Assembly (NCBI RefSeq): GCF_029853695.1
Contig: NZ_CP122537.1
Coordinates: 2,315,501 to 2,379,500, forward strand
Direction: 5' to 3'
Origin: Jannaschia sp. GRR-S6-38
Lineage (GTDB): Bacteria > Pseudomonadota > Alphaproteobacteria > Rhodobacterales > Rhodobacteraceae
DNA: 64,000 nucleotides
The notes under the pieces are model-generated. The model worked only from the letters and a program-made list of their open reading frames with translations, ran no database searches and had not been told where the DNA came from. Position numbers and translations under genes: made by a program. Shown here piece by piece: positions 50,249-58,626 of this stretch; position 1 is the first letter of the stretch; every line of letters begins with the position of its first letter.

Positions 50249-50707
50249 ATGATCAAGACGACCCTCCCCCTCGCCGGCATGATCGGGCTGTTCGCGGGCG
50301 CCCCCGCCTGGGCCCAGAGCTTCAACGACCAGATCATCGCCGATCTCGAGTCCAAGGGCTACGAGTATATCGAGATCGAGAACGGCCTGACGCAGACCAA
50401 GGTCGAGGCGCTGGACGGCGCATCGCGGCTGGAGGTCATCTACGACAACACGACCGGCTCGATCCTCAAGCAGGAGCTGGGACAGGCCGACGCCTCCGAG
50501 CTGGGCCTCGAGGGCATCGAGATCGGCAACGCGTCGCGCGATTTCCTCGATGCGGGTGGCAACGAGCTCGACGACATGAGCGACGATGCCAGCGACGACG
50601 CGAGCGAGGATGACAGCGACGACGACGCAAGCGATGATGACAGCGATGACGGAAGCGACGACAGCGGCGGCGATGACGGCTCGGATGACGACTCGAGCGA
50701 CGACTGA
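50249..50707 (+). CDS. Secreted PepSY-like protein with Asp/Ser-rich acidic tail
   Basis: 152 residues. Signal peptide MIKTTLPLAGMIGLFAGAPA (cut near AWAQS). A short domain of about 60 residues follows (FNDQIIADLESKGYEYIEIE; LEVIYDNTTGSILKQE), with the helix-strand-strand order of PepSY-like modules. From residue 110 the tail is almost only D, S, A, G and E (DDASDDASEDDSDDDASDDD...). The same domain occurs in the two proteins at 50783 and 51768. The tail could bind calcium or keep the protein soluble. Family not recognised. Confidence 0.78.
   Translation: MIKTTLPLAGMIGLFAGAPAWAQSFNDQIIADLESKGYEYIEIENGLTQTKVEALDGASRLEVIYDNTTGSILKQELGQADASELGLEGIEIGNASRDFLDAGGNELDDMSDDASDDASEDDSDDDASDDDSDDGSDDSGGDDGSDDDSSDD
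50576..50704 (+). repeat. Asp/Ser-coding low-complexity tract
   Basis: The 3' third of the gene is built from GAC/GAT and AGC/GCG codons, encoding irregular SDD and ASDD units. Degenerate repetition suggests expansion by slippage. Confidence 0.7.
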
Positions 50708-50737
50708 TCCGCGACGGGTCCGGCGCGCCGCCGGATC

Positions 50738-50760
50738 GGGGGGCGGCCCGTCCGCCCCCC
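50738..50760. terminator. GC-rich hairpin between the first two cluster genes
   Basis: GGGGGGCGG (50738-50746) pairs with CCGCCCCCC (50752-50760) around CCCGT. It lacks a U-run, so it may lower rather than end transcription into the second gene, or protect the first mRNA. Confidence 0.5.
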
Positions 50761-50782
50761 TCGGACGCGTGGGGCCGTGGCG

Positions 50783-51166
50783 ATGAAGCCCGGCCTGTCG
50801 CGCGCCGTTCGGGCGGGGGTGCTGACCCTCGCCCTGACCCTGGGCCCGCAGGCGCATGCGCAGGTCTCGCAGGGATTCGTCGACCAGCTGCAGGCGGAGG
50901 GCTACGACGAGATCACGATCGGGCGCACGCTGCTGGGCCGGATCCGGATCGTCGCGCGCGACGAGGACCGCCTGCGCGAGATCGTCATCGACCCCCGCAC
51001 CGGCGAGTTGCTGCGCGACTACCTGCGCCGCGTGCGCCGTGCCGACGGCGACGGTCGCGGCCGCGAAGATGACAGCGATGACGGCGCCGGGGGCGGCGAA
51101 GACGCTTCGGATGACGGCTCTGACGATGGCTCGGATGACGGCTCCGACGACGGCTCGGATGACTGA
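50783..51166 (+). CDS. Secreted PepSY-like protein with SDDG-repeat tail
   Basis: 127 residues. Signal peptide (RAGVLTLALTLGPQAHAQ) and a domain closely patterned on the previous protein: FVDQLQAEGYDEITIGRTLL, LREIVIDPRTGELLRDYL. The basic linker (RRVRRADGDGRGRED) leads into an exact acidic repeat of SDDG units at the C-terminus. The ATG at 50783 is chosen over GTG at 50777. It is 21 bp upstream of the LuxR-type gene. Confidence 0.78.
   Translation: MKPGLSRAVRAGVLTLALTLGPQAHAQVSQGFVDQLQAEGYDEITIGRTLLGRIRIVARDEDRLREIVIDPRTGELLRDYLRRVRRADGDGRGREDDSDDGAGGGEDASDDGSDDGSDDGSDDGSDD
51107..51163 (+). repeat. 12-bp tandem repeat coding SDDG
   Basis: Units of 12 bp (TCGGATGACGGC and close variants) begin at 51107, 51119, 51131, 51143 and 51155, the last cut by the stop. 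Codon variation between units (GAT/GAC, TCG/TCT/TCC) shows that the peptide, not only the DNA, is conserved. Confidence 0.9.
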
Positions 51167-51187
51167 CGGCACGGACCGCCCCGGTCG

Positions 51188-51676
51188 ATGAGGCGGAACA
51201 TGCTGATCCTCCTCGGCCTCGTCACCGTGCAGGCCGCCTGTGCCGCGGTCTTCGTGTCCGACATCCTCGTGGGCGTGCTGGGGCTGCGCGCCGTGCCGCT
51301 GGCCTGGAGCGTGCGCGAATTGATCGAGATCGGCGCGGCGGTCGGGCTCGTGCTCGGCACGATCCTCGGCGCGCTGGCGCTGCGTCAGTCCGAACGCCGC
51401 CGCAGGAAGGCCGAGCAGCGCTTCGAGGCCGCGTCGGGGGCCTTCATGGAACTGGTCGAGACGCGCTTCGAGGATTGGGGCCTGACGCCCGCCGAGCGCG
51501 ACGTCGCGCTTTTCGCGCTGAAGGGTCAGGCGCTGAGCGATATCGCGCGGCTGCGCGGCACCTCCGAGGGCACGGTGAAGGCGCAGAGCGCCGCGATCTA
51601 CCGCAAGGCCGGTGTGTCGAGCCGCGCACAGCTCGTCAGCCTGTTCGTGGAGGATCTGATGGAGGCGCGCCCCTGA
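51188..51676 (+). CDS. Membrane-anchored LuxR-type transcriptional regulator
   Basis: 162 residues. Two membrane helices (about 4-26 and 42-63) are followed by a basic, coiled linker (RQSERRRRKAEQRFEAASGA). A GerE/LuxR helix-turn-helix ends the protein (LTPAERDVALFALKGQALSD, IARLRGTSEGTVKAQSAAIY, RKAGVSSRAQLVSL). No receiver or ligand domain is present, so any signal must come through the membrane part. It lies between the secreted-protein genes and probably controls them. Confidence 0.85.
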   Translation: MRRNMLILLGLVTVQAACAAVFVSDILVGVLGLRAVPLAWSVRELIEIGAAVGLVLGTILGALALRQSERRRRKAEQRFEAASGAFMELVETRFEDWGLTPAERDVALFALKGQALSDIARLRGTSEGTVKAQSAAIYRKAGVSSRAQLVSLFVEDLMEARP

Positions 51677-51767
51677 GCCCCGGTCCGTTGCACGAGGTTT
51701 CCACCGCGATGACACAATTCGGGCAGAGTCTTGCGGCGTCTTGCGCGGAGCAAGGAAAGGAAACCGA

Positions 51768-52256
51768 ATGCCCAAGACACCGACCCGACTGAGCCTTCTC
51801 GCCGCGCTCGCGCTGGCCACAGGCCCCGCCATGGCGCAGGAGACGACCGGGGACATCGTGACCGAAGAGGTCGTCGAAATGGCGGCCGAGGAGGGCTTCG
51901 AGCAGGTCAGCATCCGCGACCGGATAACCTCGACCGAGTACACGCTGACGAAGGGCACCGAGTCGCTGCTGGTCGTCTACGACAAGTTCTCCGGCAAGCT
52001 GGCCGTCGAGGGCGAATTCGGCGAGGATGGCGCGGCCGCGTCCGCGCATCCGGGGCTTAAGGGGATCGAGAACGCGCTGGAGCGTCATCTCCGCAATGCC
52101 GAACGCCGCGCCGAGCGCGAGGCCGCCCGGGCCGAGCGGAATCCGTCCGCCGGTCGTGGCAATGGCGGCAATCGCGGCGGCGGCAATGGCGGCGGAAACG
52201 GCGGCGGCAATGGCGGAGGGAACGGCGGCGGCAACGGCAACGGCAAGAAGGGCTGA
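51768..52256 (+). CDS. Secreted PepSY-like protein with Gly/Asn-rich tail
   Basis: 162 residues. Signal peptide MPKTPTRLSLLAALALATGP (cut near AMAQE). The domain (TEEVVEMAAEEGFEQVSIRD, SLLVVYDKFSGKLAVEG) follows the same pattern as the proteins at 50249 and 50783. A charged helix (ALERHLRNAERRAEREAARA) then leads to a GGGN-repeat tail ending in KKG. AAGGAAAGG is a good ribosome site. The basic tail contrasts with the acidic tails of its relatives. Confidence 0.78.
   Translation: MPKTPTRLSLLAALALATGPAMAQETTGDIVTEEVVEMAAEEGFEQVSIRDRITSTEYTLTKGTESLLVVYDKFSGKLAVEGEFGEDGAAASAHPGLKGIENALERHLRNAERRAEREAARAERNPSAGRGNGGNRGGGNGGGNGGGNGGGNGGGNGNGKKG
52158..52253 (+). repeat. GGC/AAT repeat coding a Gly/Asn-rich tail
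   Basis: Repeated 12-bp-type units (GGCGGCGGCAAT and variants) encode NGGG blocks to the end of the gene. Variation between GGC/GGA/GGG and AAT/AAC codons suggests selection on the peptide. Confidence 0.8.
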
Positions 52257-52273
52257 GCCGGCCGCCCGTCAGT

Positions 52274-52660
52274 TCACGACAATGCGTGGTGCCGCAGGAT
52301 GTCTTCCGGCACCACGTCCAGCGCCCGCTCATGCGTGGCCGACAGAGCGACCCGCGGCGCGACGCCTTCCTCATGCGCCTGCAGGAACCGCGCGGCGCAA
52401 AGACACCAGCGGTCGCCGGGCTTGAGGCCCGGGAAGGCGAATTCCGGACGCGGCGTGCTGAGATCGTTGCCCAGGTATTTCGAATGCGCCAGGAACTCCG
52501 CCGTCATCACCGCGCAGACCGTGTGCTGACCGCTATCCATCGGCCCGGTGTTGCAGCATCCGTCGCGAAAGAAGCCGGTCATCGGGTCGGTCGAGCAGGG
52601 CTGCAGCGTCTCGCCCAGAACATTGCGCGAGGCCGCCTGTCCGGGATGGGTCTGGGTCAT
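52274..52660 (-). CDS. DUF2237 family protein
   Basis: 128 residues. NVLGETLQPCSTDPMTGFFR, DGCCNTGPMDSGQHTVCAVM, KPGDRWCLCAARFLQAHEEG and LSATHERALDVVPEDILRHH match DUF2237 along its length. Conserved cysteines suggest metal or redox involvement, but the function is unknown. The start at 52660 gives the standard length. Confidence 0.9.
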   Translation of the reverse strand: MTQTHPGQAASRNVLGETLQPCSTDPMTGFFRDGCCNTGPMDSGQHTVCAVMTAEFLAHSKYLGNDLSTPRPEFAFPGLKPGDRWCLCAARFLQAHEEGVAPRVALSATHERALDVVPEDILRHHALS

Positions 52661-52710
52661 GTCGTCCTCCGCGTCGGTTACGCCACAACCTAGCCCGTCC
52701 CGCGCACCTG

Positions 52711-53865
52711 TCAGCGCTGCGCGGCGGCGATGCGGCGGAACATCTCGATATTGGCCTCCGACACGCCGTCCCGGCGGAAGCCGAGATCGGCGCCGTTGAC
52801 CGCGATGACCACGTCGCGGGTCCGGTCGATATAGACGAACTGGCCGTAGACGCCTTGCGCCATCACCTCGCCGCGCTTCGCGTCGCGGGGCATCCACCAC
52901 TGGTAGCCGTAGCGCATCTTGCCGGGCGCGGTCCGGGCCGAGGGCAGGGTGGATTTCGCGACCCAATCGGCGGGTACGACCTGCTTGCCGCCGATCCGGC
53001 CCATCTGCTCGACCAGCAGCCCCATGCGGGCGTAGTCGCGCGTCGCCATGTTGAGCCCGCCCAGGACGAAGGCCGCGCCGACCCCATCGGTGACGTAATA
53101 GGCGGGGCCAAGGCCCATCGGCCGGGCCAGCTTCTCGGCCATCAGGTCGGGAATGGACCGGCCCGTCGCGCCGCGCAGCACCATGCCCAGGACATGCGTG
53201 TCGATCGAGACGTATTGCATCGCCTCGCCCGGGCCGCGGACGCGCTCCTGCAGCTCGGCGGTGAAGGCATCCAGCGCGCCGCCCAGCGCGATCACGCGCC
53301 CCATCCGGTTGATGTCGCTGTCGGGGTCGAAATAATCCTCGTCGAAGGCCACGCCGCTTTCCATCTGCAGCACGTCCTCGACCGTGGCCCCGTCATAGGC
53401 GGTCCCGGCGAGGTCCGGGGCGTGGTCGGTCACCGCGTCGTCCAGCGTCAGCGCGCCGTCCGCGACCAGGATGCCAGTCAGCAGCGACAGGAAGGACTTG
53501 GCCACCGACCAGCTGATCCGAAGGTCGTCCGGCCCGGTCCCGAGGTGGTAGCTCTCATGCGTGACCGCGCCGTCATGCAGGACGATCAGCGCGGTGATGT
53601 CGCGCTCGGCGATCCAGGCCTCGGCGCCGTCGGGCAGGGGGATATCGGCGCCGCGGGGCAGCGGGGCGCCCGGACCCTCGGTCAGGGGCAGGTTCAGGAA
53701 GGCAAGGTCCATGTTCGAGAAATTCGCGACGATCTTCTCGGGCGCGAAGAGCGAGTTCACGGCCATGAGCCGCCCGATCTCCTCGCGTTTCCAGACCGCC
53801 GCGCCGCCGGCCAGCACGACCAGCGCCAGAAGCGCGATACCGATGCGTTTCAGCCAATGCCACAT
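52711..53865 (-). CDS. Serine hydrolase, class C beta-lactamase-related
   Basis: 384 residues. An N-terminal membrane anchor (residues 8-24) exposes the enzyme to the periplasm. The catalytic S-x-x-K is Ser120-Val-Ala-Lys123 in ISWSVAKSF; the YVS-type motif appears in MQYVSIDTHVLGMVL. Members act as esterases, peptidases or, rarely, beta-lactamases; nothing indicates antibiotic resistance. The ATG at 53865 has GGAGG seven bases upstream and is preferred to 53895. Confidence 0.87.
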   Translation of the reverse strand: MWHWLKRIGIALLALVVLAGGAAVWKREEIGRLMAVNSLFAPEKIVANFSNMDLAFLNLPLTEGPGAPLPRGADIPLPDGAEAWIAERDITALIVLHDGAVTHESYHLGTGPDDLRISWSVAKSFLSLLTGILVADGALTLDDAVTDHAPDLAGTAYDGATVEDVLQMESGVAFDEDYFDPDSDINRMGRVIALGGALDAFTAELQERVRGPGEAMQYVSIDTHVLGMVLRGATGRSIPDLMAEKLARPMGLGPAYYVTDGVGAAFVLGGLNMATRDYARMGLLVEQMGRIGGKQVVPADWVAKSTLPSARTAPGKMRYGYQWWMPRDAKRGEVMAQGVYGQFVYIDRTRDVVIAVNGADLGFRRDGVSEANIEMFRRIAAAQR

Positions 53866-53923
53866 GCCCGATCCTCCCGGCGCGGAAATCACCATGCCGG
53901 GCGCGCCGCGTCCAGCGCTGCCG

Positions 53924-54943
53924 CTACGTCAGACGCCAGTCGATCCAGCGCCCGTGGAAATCCGTCCGCCCGGCATCGAGCGTCCGCCCTCCGGGCCAGG
54001 TGGTCACCCGCAGCCCCGCGCCGGGCGTCGCGCCGTCGGCTTCCATCGCGAAATGCGCGAGCGGCGCATCGGGCGTCGCCGCGTCCCCCAGCCGGTCGAT
54101 TGCGGCGCGGGCGCGGACCTGCACCATGCGCGGGAAATACTGCCAGGCGACCGAGTTGCAGATCATCCGGCAGGTGCCCGGCGCATGGGGGGCCAGGGCC
54201 TCCAGCCAATCCGCGGCGTCGCCCGCATCGACGGGGGCGGGTGGCAGGGTTAGCGCGGCGAGGGTCAGGGCCCGGCGGTCCGGCTGGTCGGGCCAGAGAT
54301 AGGCCAGCAGTCGCAGACGGTCCGAGACGGGGGACAGCGGGGCGAGATCGACGCCGCTGCGGGCTGAGACCTCCGGCTCGACCGCGGCCGGCAAGGGACC
54401 CCGCCATTCGGGCGAGAGCGTCAGGACAGCCGGGTCGGGGCCGAAGACGGCATCCCCGGCGCGCAGCGCATACTGGTCCCAGTTCAGGTTCAGCCCGGCC
54501 GAGGCGCCCAGCTCGCAGAGCTCCAGCGGCAGGCCGTATCGGGCCGTCAGCCAGTGGCCCGCGGCGCGGAAGGTCGCGGCGCGGCGCAGCTCGTTGGTCT
54601 GCGGCGGGGCGTCGACGAATTCCATCAGGAAGGCCGCGCCCGCATGGAGCGCGTCCGAGACCGCCGACCAGAGCGCGTCGTCATCCACCTCCATCGGCGG
54701 ATAGACCGTGTCGAGCGGGGAATAGCCGCGCAGCTGCATCGCGTGCAGTCCGCCGGCGATCCGCAGCGGTAGCGAGGCGCCGCGCGGGCTCACGTCACCG
54801 GGCCAGGCGAAGAGCTTCTCGGAGACATGGCCGTGATCGGCGGTCAGGTGATCGGCGAGCACGCGCATCAGCTGCGCCATGAAGGGCGAGCCGAGACCCT
54901 CGCAATGGACCGCCTGGTCCCGGAAGGCCTCGGTCAGCCTCAC
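53924..54943 (-). CDS. DUF2332 family protein
   Basis: 339 residues. FRDQAVHCEGLGSPFMAQLM at the start, TNELRRAATFRAAGHWLTAR, ELCELGASAGLNLNWDQYAL and SVAWQYFPRM are DUF2332 blocks; the ELGASAGLN segment recalls a nucleotide- or SAM-binding loop. Function unknown. The GTG start at 54943 overlaps the pth stop (GTGA), so translation is probably coupled. Confidence 0.85.
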   Translation of the reverse strand: MRLTEAFRDQAVHCEGLGSPFMAQLMRVLADHLTADHGHVSEKLFAWPGDVSPRGASLPLRIAGGLHAMQLRGYSPLDTVYPPMEVDDDALWSAVSDALHAGAAFLMEFVDAPPQTNELRRAATFRAAGHWLTARYGLPLELCELGASAGLNLNWDQYALRAGDAVFGPDPAVLTLSPEWRGPLPAAVEPEVSARSGVDLAPLSPVSDRLRLLAYLWPDQPDRRALTLAALTLPPAPVDAGDAADWLEALAPHAPGTCRMICNSVAWQYFPRMVQVRARAAIDRLGDAATPDAPLAHFAMEADGATPGAGLRVTTWPGGRTLDAGRTDFHGRWIDWRLT

Positions 54944-55626
54944 CGGAACCGCGCCGCGAGGCGCTGCAGGGGCGAGAGGGCCTTCTCCACGGGCTCCGGC
55001 CGGGGCTCGGTCGCCCTCGGCGCCTCGGGCGGGGTTTTCGGAGTCCTCGAGGACCGTGCGGGCGCGGTGCGCAGGGCGATCGCGTTCAGGAAGCCCCCGC
55101 CATCGCCCTGGGCCAGCTTCGGTGCGCCCTCGGCGATGCCGCGCAGCAGGTCGTCCAGCATCTCGGCCTCGCCCTTCGCGAAATCCGACAGGACGTATCC
55201 CGAGACGCGATCCTTGTGGCCCGGATGCCCGATCCCGAGGCGGACGCGCGCGTAATCGGGCCCGATATGCTGGTGGATGGAGCGCAGCCCGTTATGCCCG
55301 GCATGCCCGCCCCCCTGCTTGAGCCGCACCTTGCCCGGCGCGAGATCGAGCTCGTCGTGGAAGACGGTGACGTCGCCCGGTTCCAGCTTGTGGAAGCGCA
55401 TCGCCTCGCCCACGGACTGGCCCGAGAGGTTCATGAAGGTGCCCGGTTTCAGCAGCCAGACCTTCTCGGAGCCGAACCGGACCTCGGCGAGATCGGCCTG
55501 GAACTTCGTGCGCCACGGCGTGGCCCCGTGGTCCGCGGCGATGCGATCCAGCGCCATGAACCCAATATTGTGCCGGTTGCCCGCGTATTTGCCGCCCGGA
55601 TTGCCCAGGCCCACCCAGAGCTGCAT
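54940..55626 (-). CDS. pth: Peptidyl-tRNA hydrolase
   Basis: 228 residues. Frees tRNAs from drop-off peptidyl-tRNA. LWVGLGNPGGKYAGNRHNIG carries conserved Asn and His, and KPGTFMNLSGQSV, FHDELDLAPGKVRLKQGGGH and AGHNGLRSI are present. The last 40 residues are a proline-rich extension (SSRTPKTPPEAPRATEPRPE and on), which is common in alphaproteobacteria. The upstream gap has the sequence ATTTGAGTATTTC, similar to a motif often seen between Rhodobacterales genes. Confidence 0.95.
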   Translation of the reverse strand: MQLWVGLGNPGGKYAGNRHNIGFMALDRIAADHGATPWRTKFQADLAEVRFGSEKVWLLKPGTFMNLSGQSVGEAMRFHKLEPGDVTVFHDELDLAPGKVRLKQGGGHAGHNGLRSIHQHIGPDYARVRLGIGHPGHKDRVSGYVLSDFAKGEAEMLDDLLRGIAEGAPKLAQGDGGGFLNAIALRTAPARSSRTPKTPPEAPRATEPRPEPVEKALSPLQRLAARFR

Positions 55627-55688
55627 GGCAGATTCCTTCCGAGATAGGGGATTTGAGTATTTCGGGACCCATGATGCAAGGCCCGCGC

Positions 55689-56741
55689 TCAGGCCGCGAC
55701 GCGGAGCGCGATCTTTCCGACGTGGTCCTTGGCTTCGAAGGCCGCCTGCGCGGCGGGCAGATCGCGCAGCTCGAAGTTCCGGGCGATGACGGGCGAAAGC
55801 CGGCCGGCCTCCATGTAGGCGACGAGGCGCGGCAGGATCGCGTCGGGCTGCGAGGTGCTGCCCATCAGCGTCAGATCCCGGAGATAGAGGTCGCGGATAT
55901 CGAGCTCGACGATCGGCCCCGCGATCGCGCCCGACGCGACATAGCGCCCGCCCGGGCCGAGCGCCGCCAGAAGCGCGGGCCAGCGCGGGCCAGCGACCAG
56001 ATCGACGACGACGTCCTGCTCGGCCGGAAAGGGATCGTCGCGCCCGATCACCTCGGTGGCGCCCGCATCGCGCACCGCCGCGGCCTTTCCGTCGCCCGCG
56101 ACGGCGGTGACAGTCGCACCGCGCAACCGGGCGAGCTGAACCGCCGCCAGCCCCACGCCGCCCGAGGCGCCGGTGACGAGCACCCGCTCGGCCCCAAGGC
56201 CCACCCGCTCCAGCATCGCTTCGCCGGTCGTGTAGGCGCAGGGCAGCACGCCCAGCGCCGCATCGGGGATCGCCGGGTCGCGCACCGCGATCGCGTCCTT
56301 GGCGCGCGCGACGGCGTATTCGGCGAAGCTGCCATCCCGCTCCGAGCCATAGGTCGCGATGCCGAAGGGGCCGCCGCCCTCGGGGCGATACATCGCGCGG
56401 CACACGACCCGTTCGCCGATCCGGCCCGCATCCACGCCCTCGCCGGTGCCGACGATCCGCCCGCAGCAATCCGCGCCCTGGATGCGCGGGAAGTCGAGCG
56501 CGCCCGCCCAGCCGCCGTCATCGGCGGCGGTGCGCGCCCCGGCGGTCGCGCCGCGCACCGATTTCGAGTACCAGCCGATCCGCGTGTTGATGTCGGTGTT
56601 GTTGACCGACGACGCGAGGACCCGGATCAGGACCTCGCCCGGCCCCGGCTGCGGGACCGGCAGATCCGTGCGCCAGTCCAGCATTTCGGGCCCGCCATGA
56701 CCGGTCAGGAGCCAGCCGGACATGGTCGCGGGAAGGGTCAT
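55689..56741 (-). CDS. Zinc-type alcohol dehydrogenase-like / quinone oxidoreductase
   Basis: 350 residues, medium-chain dehydrogenase. The GroES-like half (GPGEVLIRVLASSVNNTDIN) and the Rossmann half (VLVTGASGGVGLAAVQLARL) are clear. The substrate is unknown; most relatives reduce quinones or enals with NADPH. The start overlaps the pepF stop (ATGA), so it is in an operon with pepF. Confidence 0.85.
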   Translation of the reverse strand: MTLPATMSGWLLTGHGGPEMLDWRTDLPVPQPGPGEVLIRVLASSVNNTDINTRIGWYSKSVRGATAGARTAADDGGWAGALDFPRIQGADCCGRIVGTGEGVDAGRIGERVVCRAMYRPEGGGPFGIATYGSERDGSFAEYAVARAKDAIAVRDPAIPDAALGVLPCAYTTGEAMLERVGLGAERVLVTGASGGVGLAAVQLARLRGATVTAVAGDGKAAAVRDAGATEVIGRDDPFPAEQDVVVDLVAGPRWPALLAALGPGGRYVASGAIAGPIVELDIRDLYLRDLTLMGSTSQPDAILPRLVAYMEAGRLSPVIARNFELRDLPAAQAAFEAKDHVGKIALRVAA

Positions 56742-58555
56742 GCCTCCATGGCTTCGAGCTGGTCGATGAAGCCCTCGATCATGCCCAGCCCCTTGTCCCA
56801 GAAGGCCGGGTCCGAGGCGTCGAGGCCGAAGGGCGCCAGAAGCTCCTTGTGGTGCTTGGTGCCTCCGGCGCGGAGCATCTCGAAATACTTGTCCTGGAAG
56901 CCCTCGGGCGCGTCCTCGTAGGCGGCGTAGAGCGCGTTCACCAGGCCGTCGCCGAAGGCGTAGGCGTAGACGTAGAAGGGCGAGTGCACGAAATGGGGGA
57001 TATAGGCCCAGAAGTGCTCGTAGCCCTCCATGAAGTCGAAGACCGGGCCCAGGCTCTCGGCCTGCACCGACATCCACAACGCGTCGATATCGTCGGGCGT
57101 CAGCTCGCCTTCGCGCCGTGCCGCGTGCAGCTTGCACTCGAAATCGTAGAAGGCGATCTGGCGGACCACCGTGTTGATCATGTCCTCGACCTTGCCGGCC
57201 AGCATCACCTTGCGCTGGGCGTCGTCCTTCGCGCCGTCGAGCATGGCGCGGAAGGTCAGCATCTCGCCGAAGACGGAGGCCGTCTCGGCCAGGGTGAGCG
57301 GCGCGTCGGCCAGCATCTCGCCCTGGGGCGCGGCCAGCACCTGGTGAACGCCGTGGCCCAGCTCATGCGCGAGGGTCATCACGTCGCGCGGTTTGCCGAG
57401 ATAGTTCAGCATCACGTAAGGATGCACCGTCGTCACCGTCGGATGGGCGAAGGCCCCCGGCGCCTTGCCGGGCTTCACGCCGGCATCGATCCAGCCCTTG
57501 TCGAAGAACGGCTCGGCCAGCTTGGCCATCTCGGGCGAGAAGCCGGCATAGGCTTCCATCACCGTCTTGCGCGCCTCGTCCCATGCGATGGTGCGCTTTT
57601 CCTCCATCGGCAGTGGCGCGTTGCGGTCCCAGACCTGCAGCGTGTCGAGGCCGAGCCACTTGGCCTTCAGCTTGTAGTAGCGATGCGACAGCCGCGGATA
57701 GGCCGCGACCACCGCGTCGCGCAGCGCCTGCACGACCTCTGGCTCCACGTGGTTCGAGATGTGCCGCGCCGATTGCGGCGTCGGCAGGCCGCGCCAGCGG
57801 TCGGTGATCTCCTTTTCCTTGGCCAGCGTGTTGTGGACGCGGGCGAAGGTGCGGGTGTTGCGCCCGAAGACATCGGCCAGCGCGCGGGCGCCGGCCTCGC
57901 GGCGCGGCCGCTCCGGATCGGTCAGGAAGTTGAGCGTGGACTCGATCCCGAGGGGTTTATCCTCGCCTTCGACATCGAAGGTCAGCCCGGCGATGGTCTC
58001 GTCGAAGAGCTTGTTCCAGGCCGAGGCGCCGACGGTCGAGGTGTCATGGAGAAACTTCTCCAGCTCGTCGGAGAGCTGGTAGGGCTTCATCGCCCGGAGC
58101 CGGTCGAGCGCCGGACGGTAGCGCGCGAGATCGGCATTCGCCGCCATCAGCGCCTCGTAGGCCGCGTCCGGGATGCGGTTGAACTCCAGCGAGAAGAAAA
58201 CCAGCGGCGTGGTGAAGGTCGTGATCTTGTCCTGCATGTCGGACATGAATTTGGCGCGGCCGCCATCGGTCGTGATCTGGTAGTAGCGCAGGCCGGCGAA
58301 GGACATGATGCGACCCGCGACCTCGTCGATCTTCTCGTTCCGCTCGATGGCGCGCAGCATCTCCGCCGCGTTGAGATCCGCCAGCTTGCCCTCGTAATCG
58401 GCCGCGTAGGCCGCGCATTCACGCTCCAGCCATTCCAGGTCACGGGCGAGCTCCGGCGCATCCTCGCCCGTATAGAGGTCGTCGAGGTTCCATTCGGGCA
58501 GGTCGCCGAGCGGCTCTCCGCCCGGGGTGGCATTGGCGTCGAAAAGCAGGGTCAT
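56738..58555 (-). CDS. pepF: Oligoendopeptidase F (M3 family)
   Basis: 605 residues. Zinc peptidase degrading short peptides in the cytoplasm. The HExxH motif is in MTLAHELGHGVHQVLA (about residues 393-408), with the third ligand Glu in ADAPLTLAETASVFGE. YAYAFGDGLVNALYAAYEDA and the N-terminal EWNLDDLYTGED are family blocks. It is the first gene of the operon with the dehydrogenase. Confidence 0.95.
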   Translation of the reverse strand: MTLLFDANATPGGEPLGDLPEWNLDDLYTGEDAPELARDLEWLERECAAYAADYEGKLADLNAAEMLRAIERNEKIDEVAGRIMSFAGLRYYQITTDGGRAKFMSDMQDKITTFTTPLVFFSLEFNRIPDAAYEALMAANADLARYRPALDRLRAMKPYQLSDELEKFLHDTSTVGASAWNKLFDETIAGLTFDVEGEDKPLGIESTLNFLTDPERPRREAGARALADVFGRNTRTFARVHNTLAKEKEITDRWRGLPTPQSARHISNHVEPEVVQALRDAVVAAYPRLSHRYYKLKAKWLGLDTLQVWDRNAPLPMEEKRTIAWDEARKTVMEAYAGFSPEMAKLAEPFFDKGWIDAGVKPGKAPGAFAHPTVTTVHPYVMLNYLGKPRDVMTLAHELGHGVHQVLAAPQGEMLADAPLTLAETASVFGEMLTFRAMLDGAKDDAQRKVMLAGKVEDMINTVVRQIAFYDFECKLHAARREGELTPDDIDALWMSVQAESLGPVFDFMEGYEHFWAYIPHFVHSPFYVYAYAFGDGLVNALYAAYEDAPEGFQDKYFEMLRAGGTKHHKELLAPFGLDASDPAFWDKGLGMIEGFIDQLEAMEA

Positions 58556-58626
58556 GGCGGTCCTCTGGGATGGTTTGGTTCGGGATAGGGGCGCGGGGCC
58601 CGGGGCGCAAACGGTCGGGCGCGTGA

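Noticed and set aside
52711..53865. Antibiotic-resistance beta-lactamase
   Set aside because: The S-x-x-K family is broad; membrane anchoring and lack of an ampR-like neighbour favour a general esterase or peptidase.
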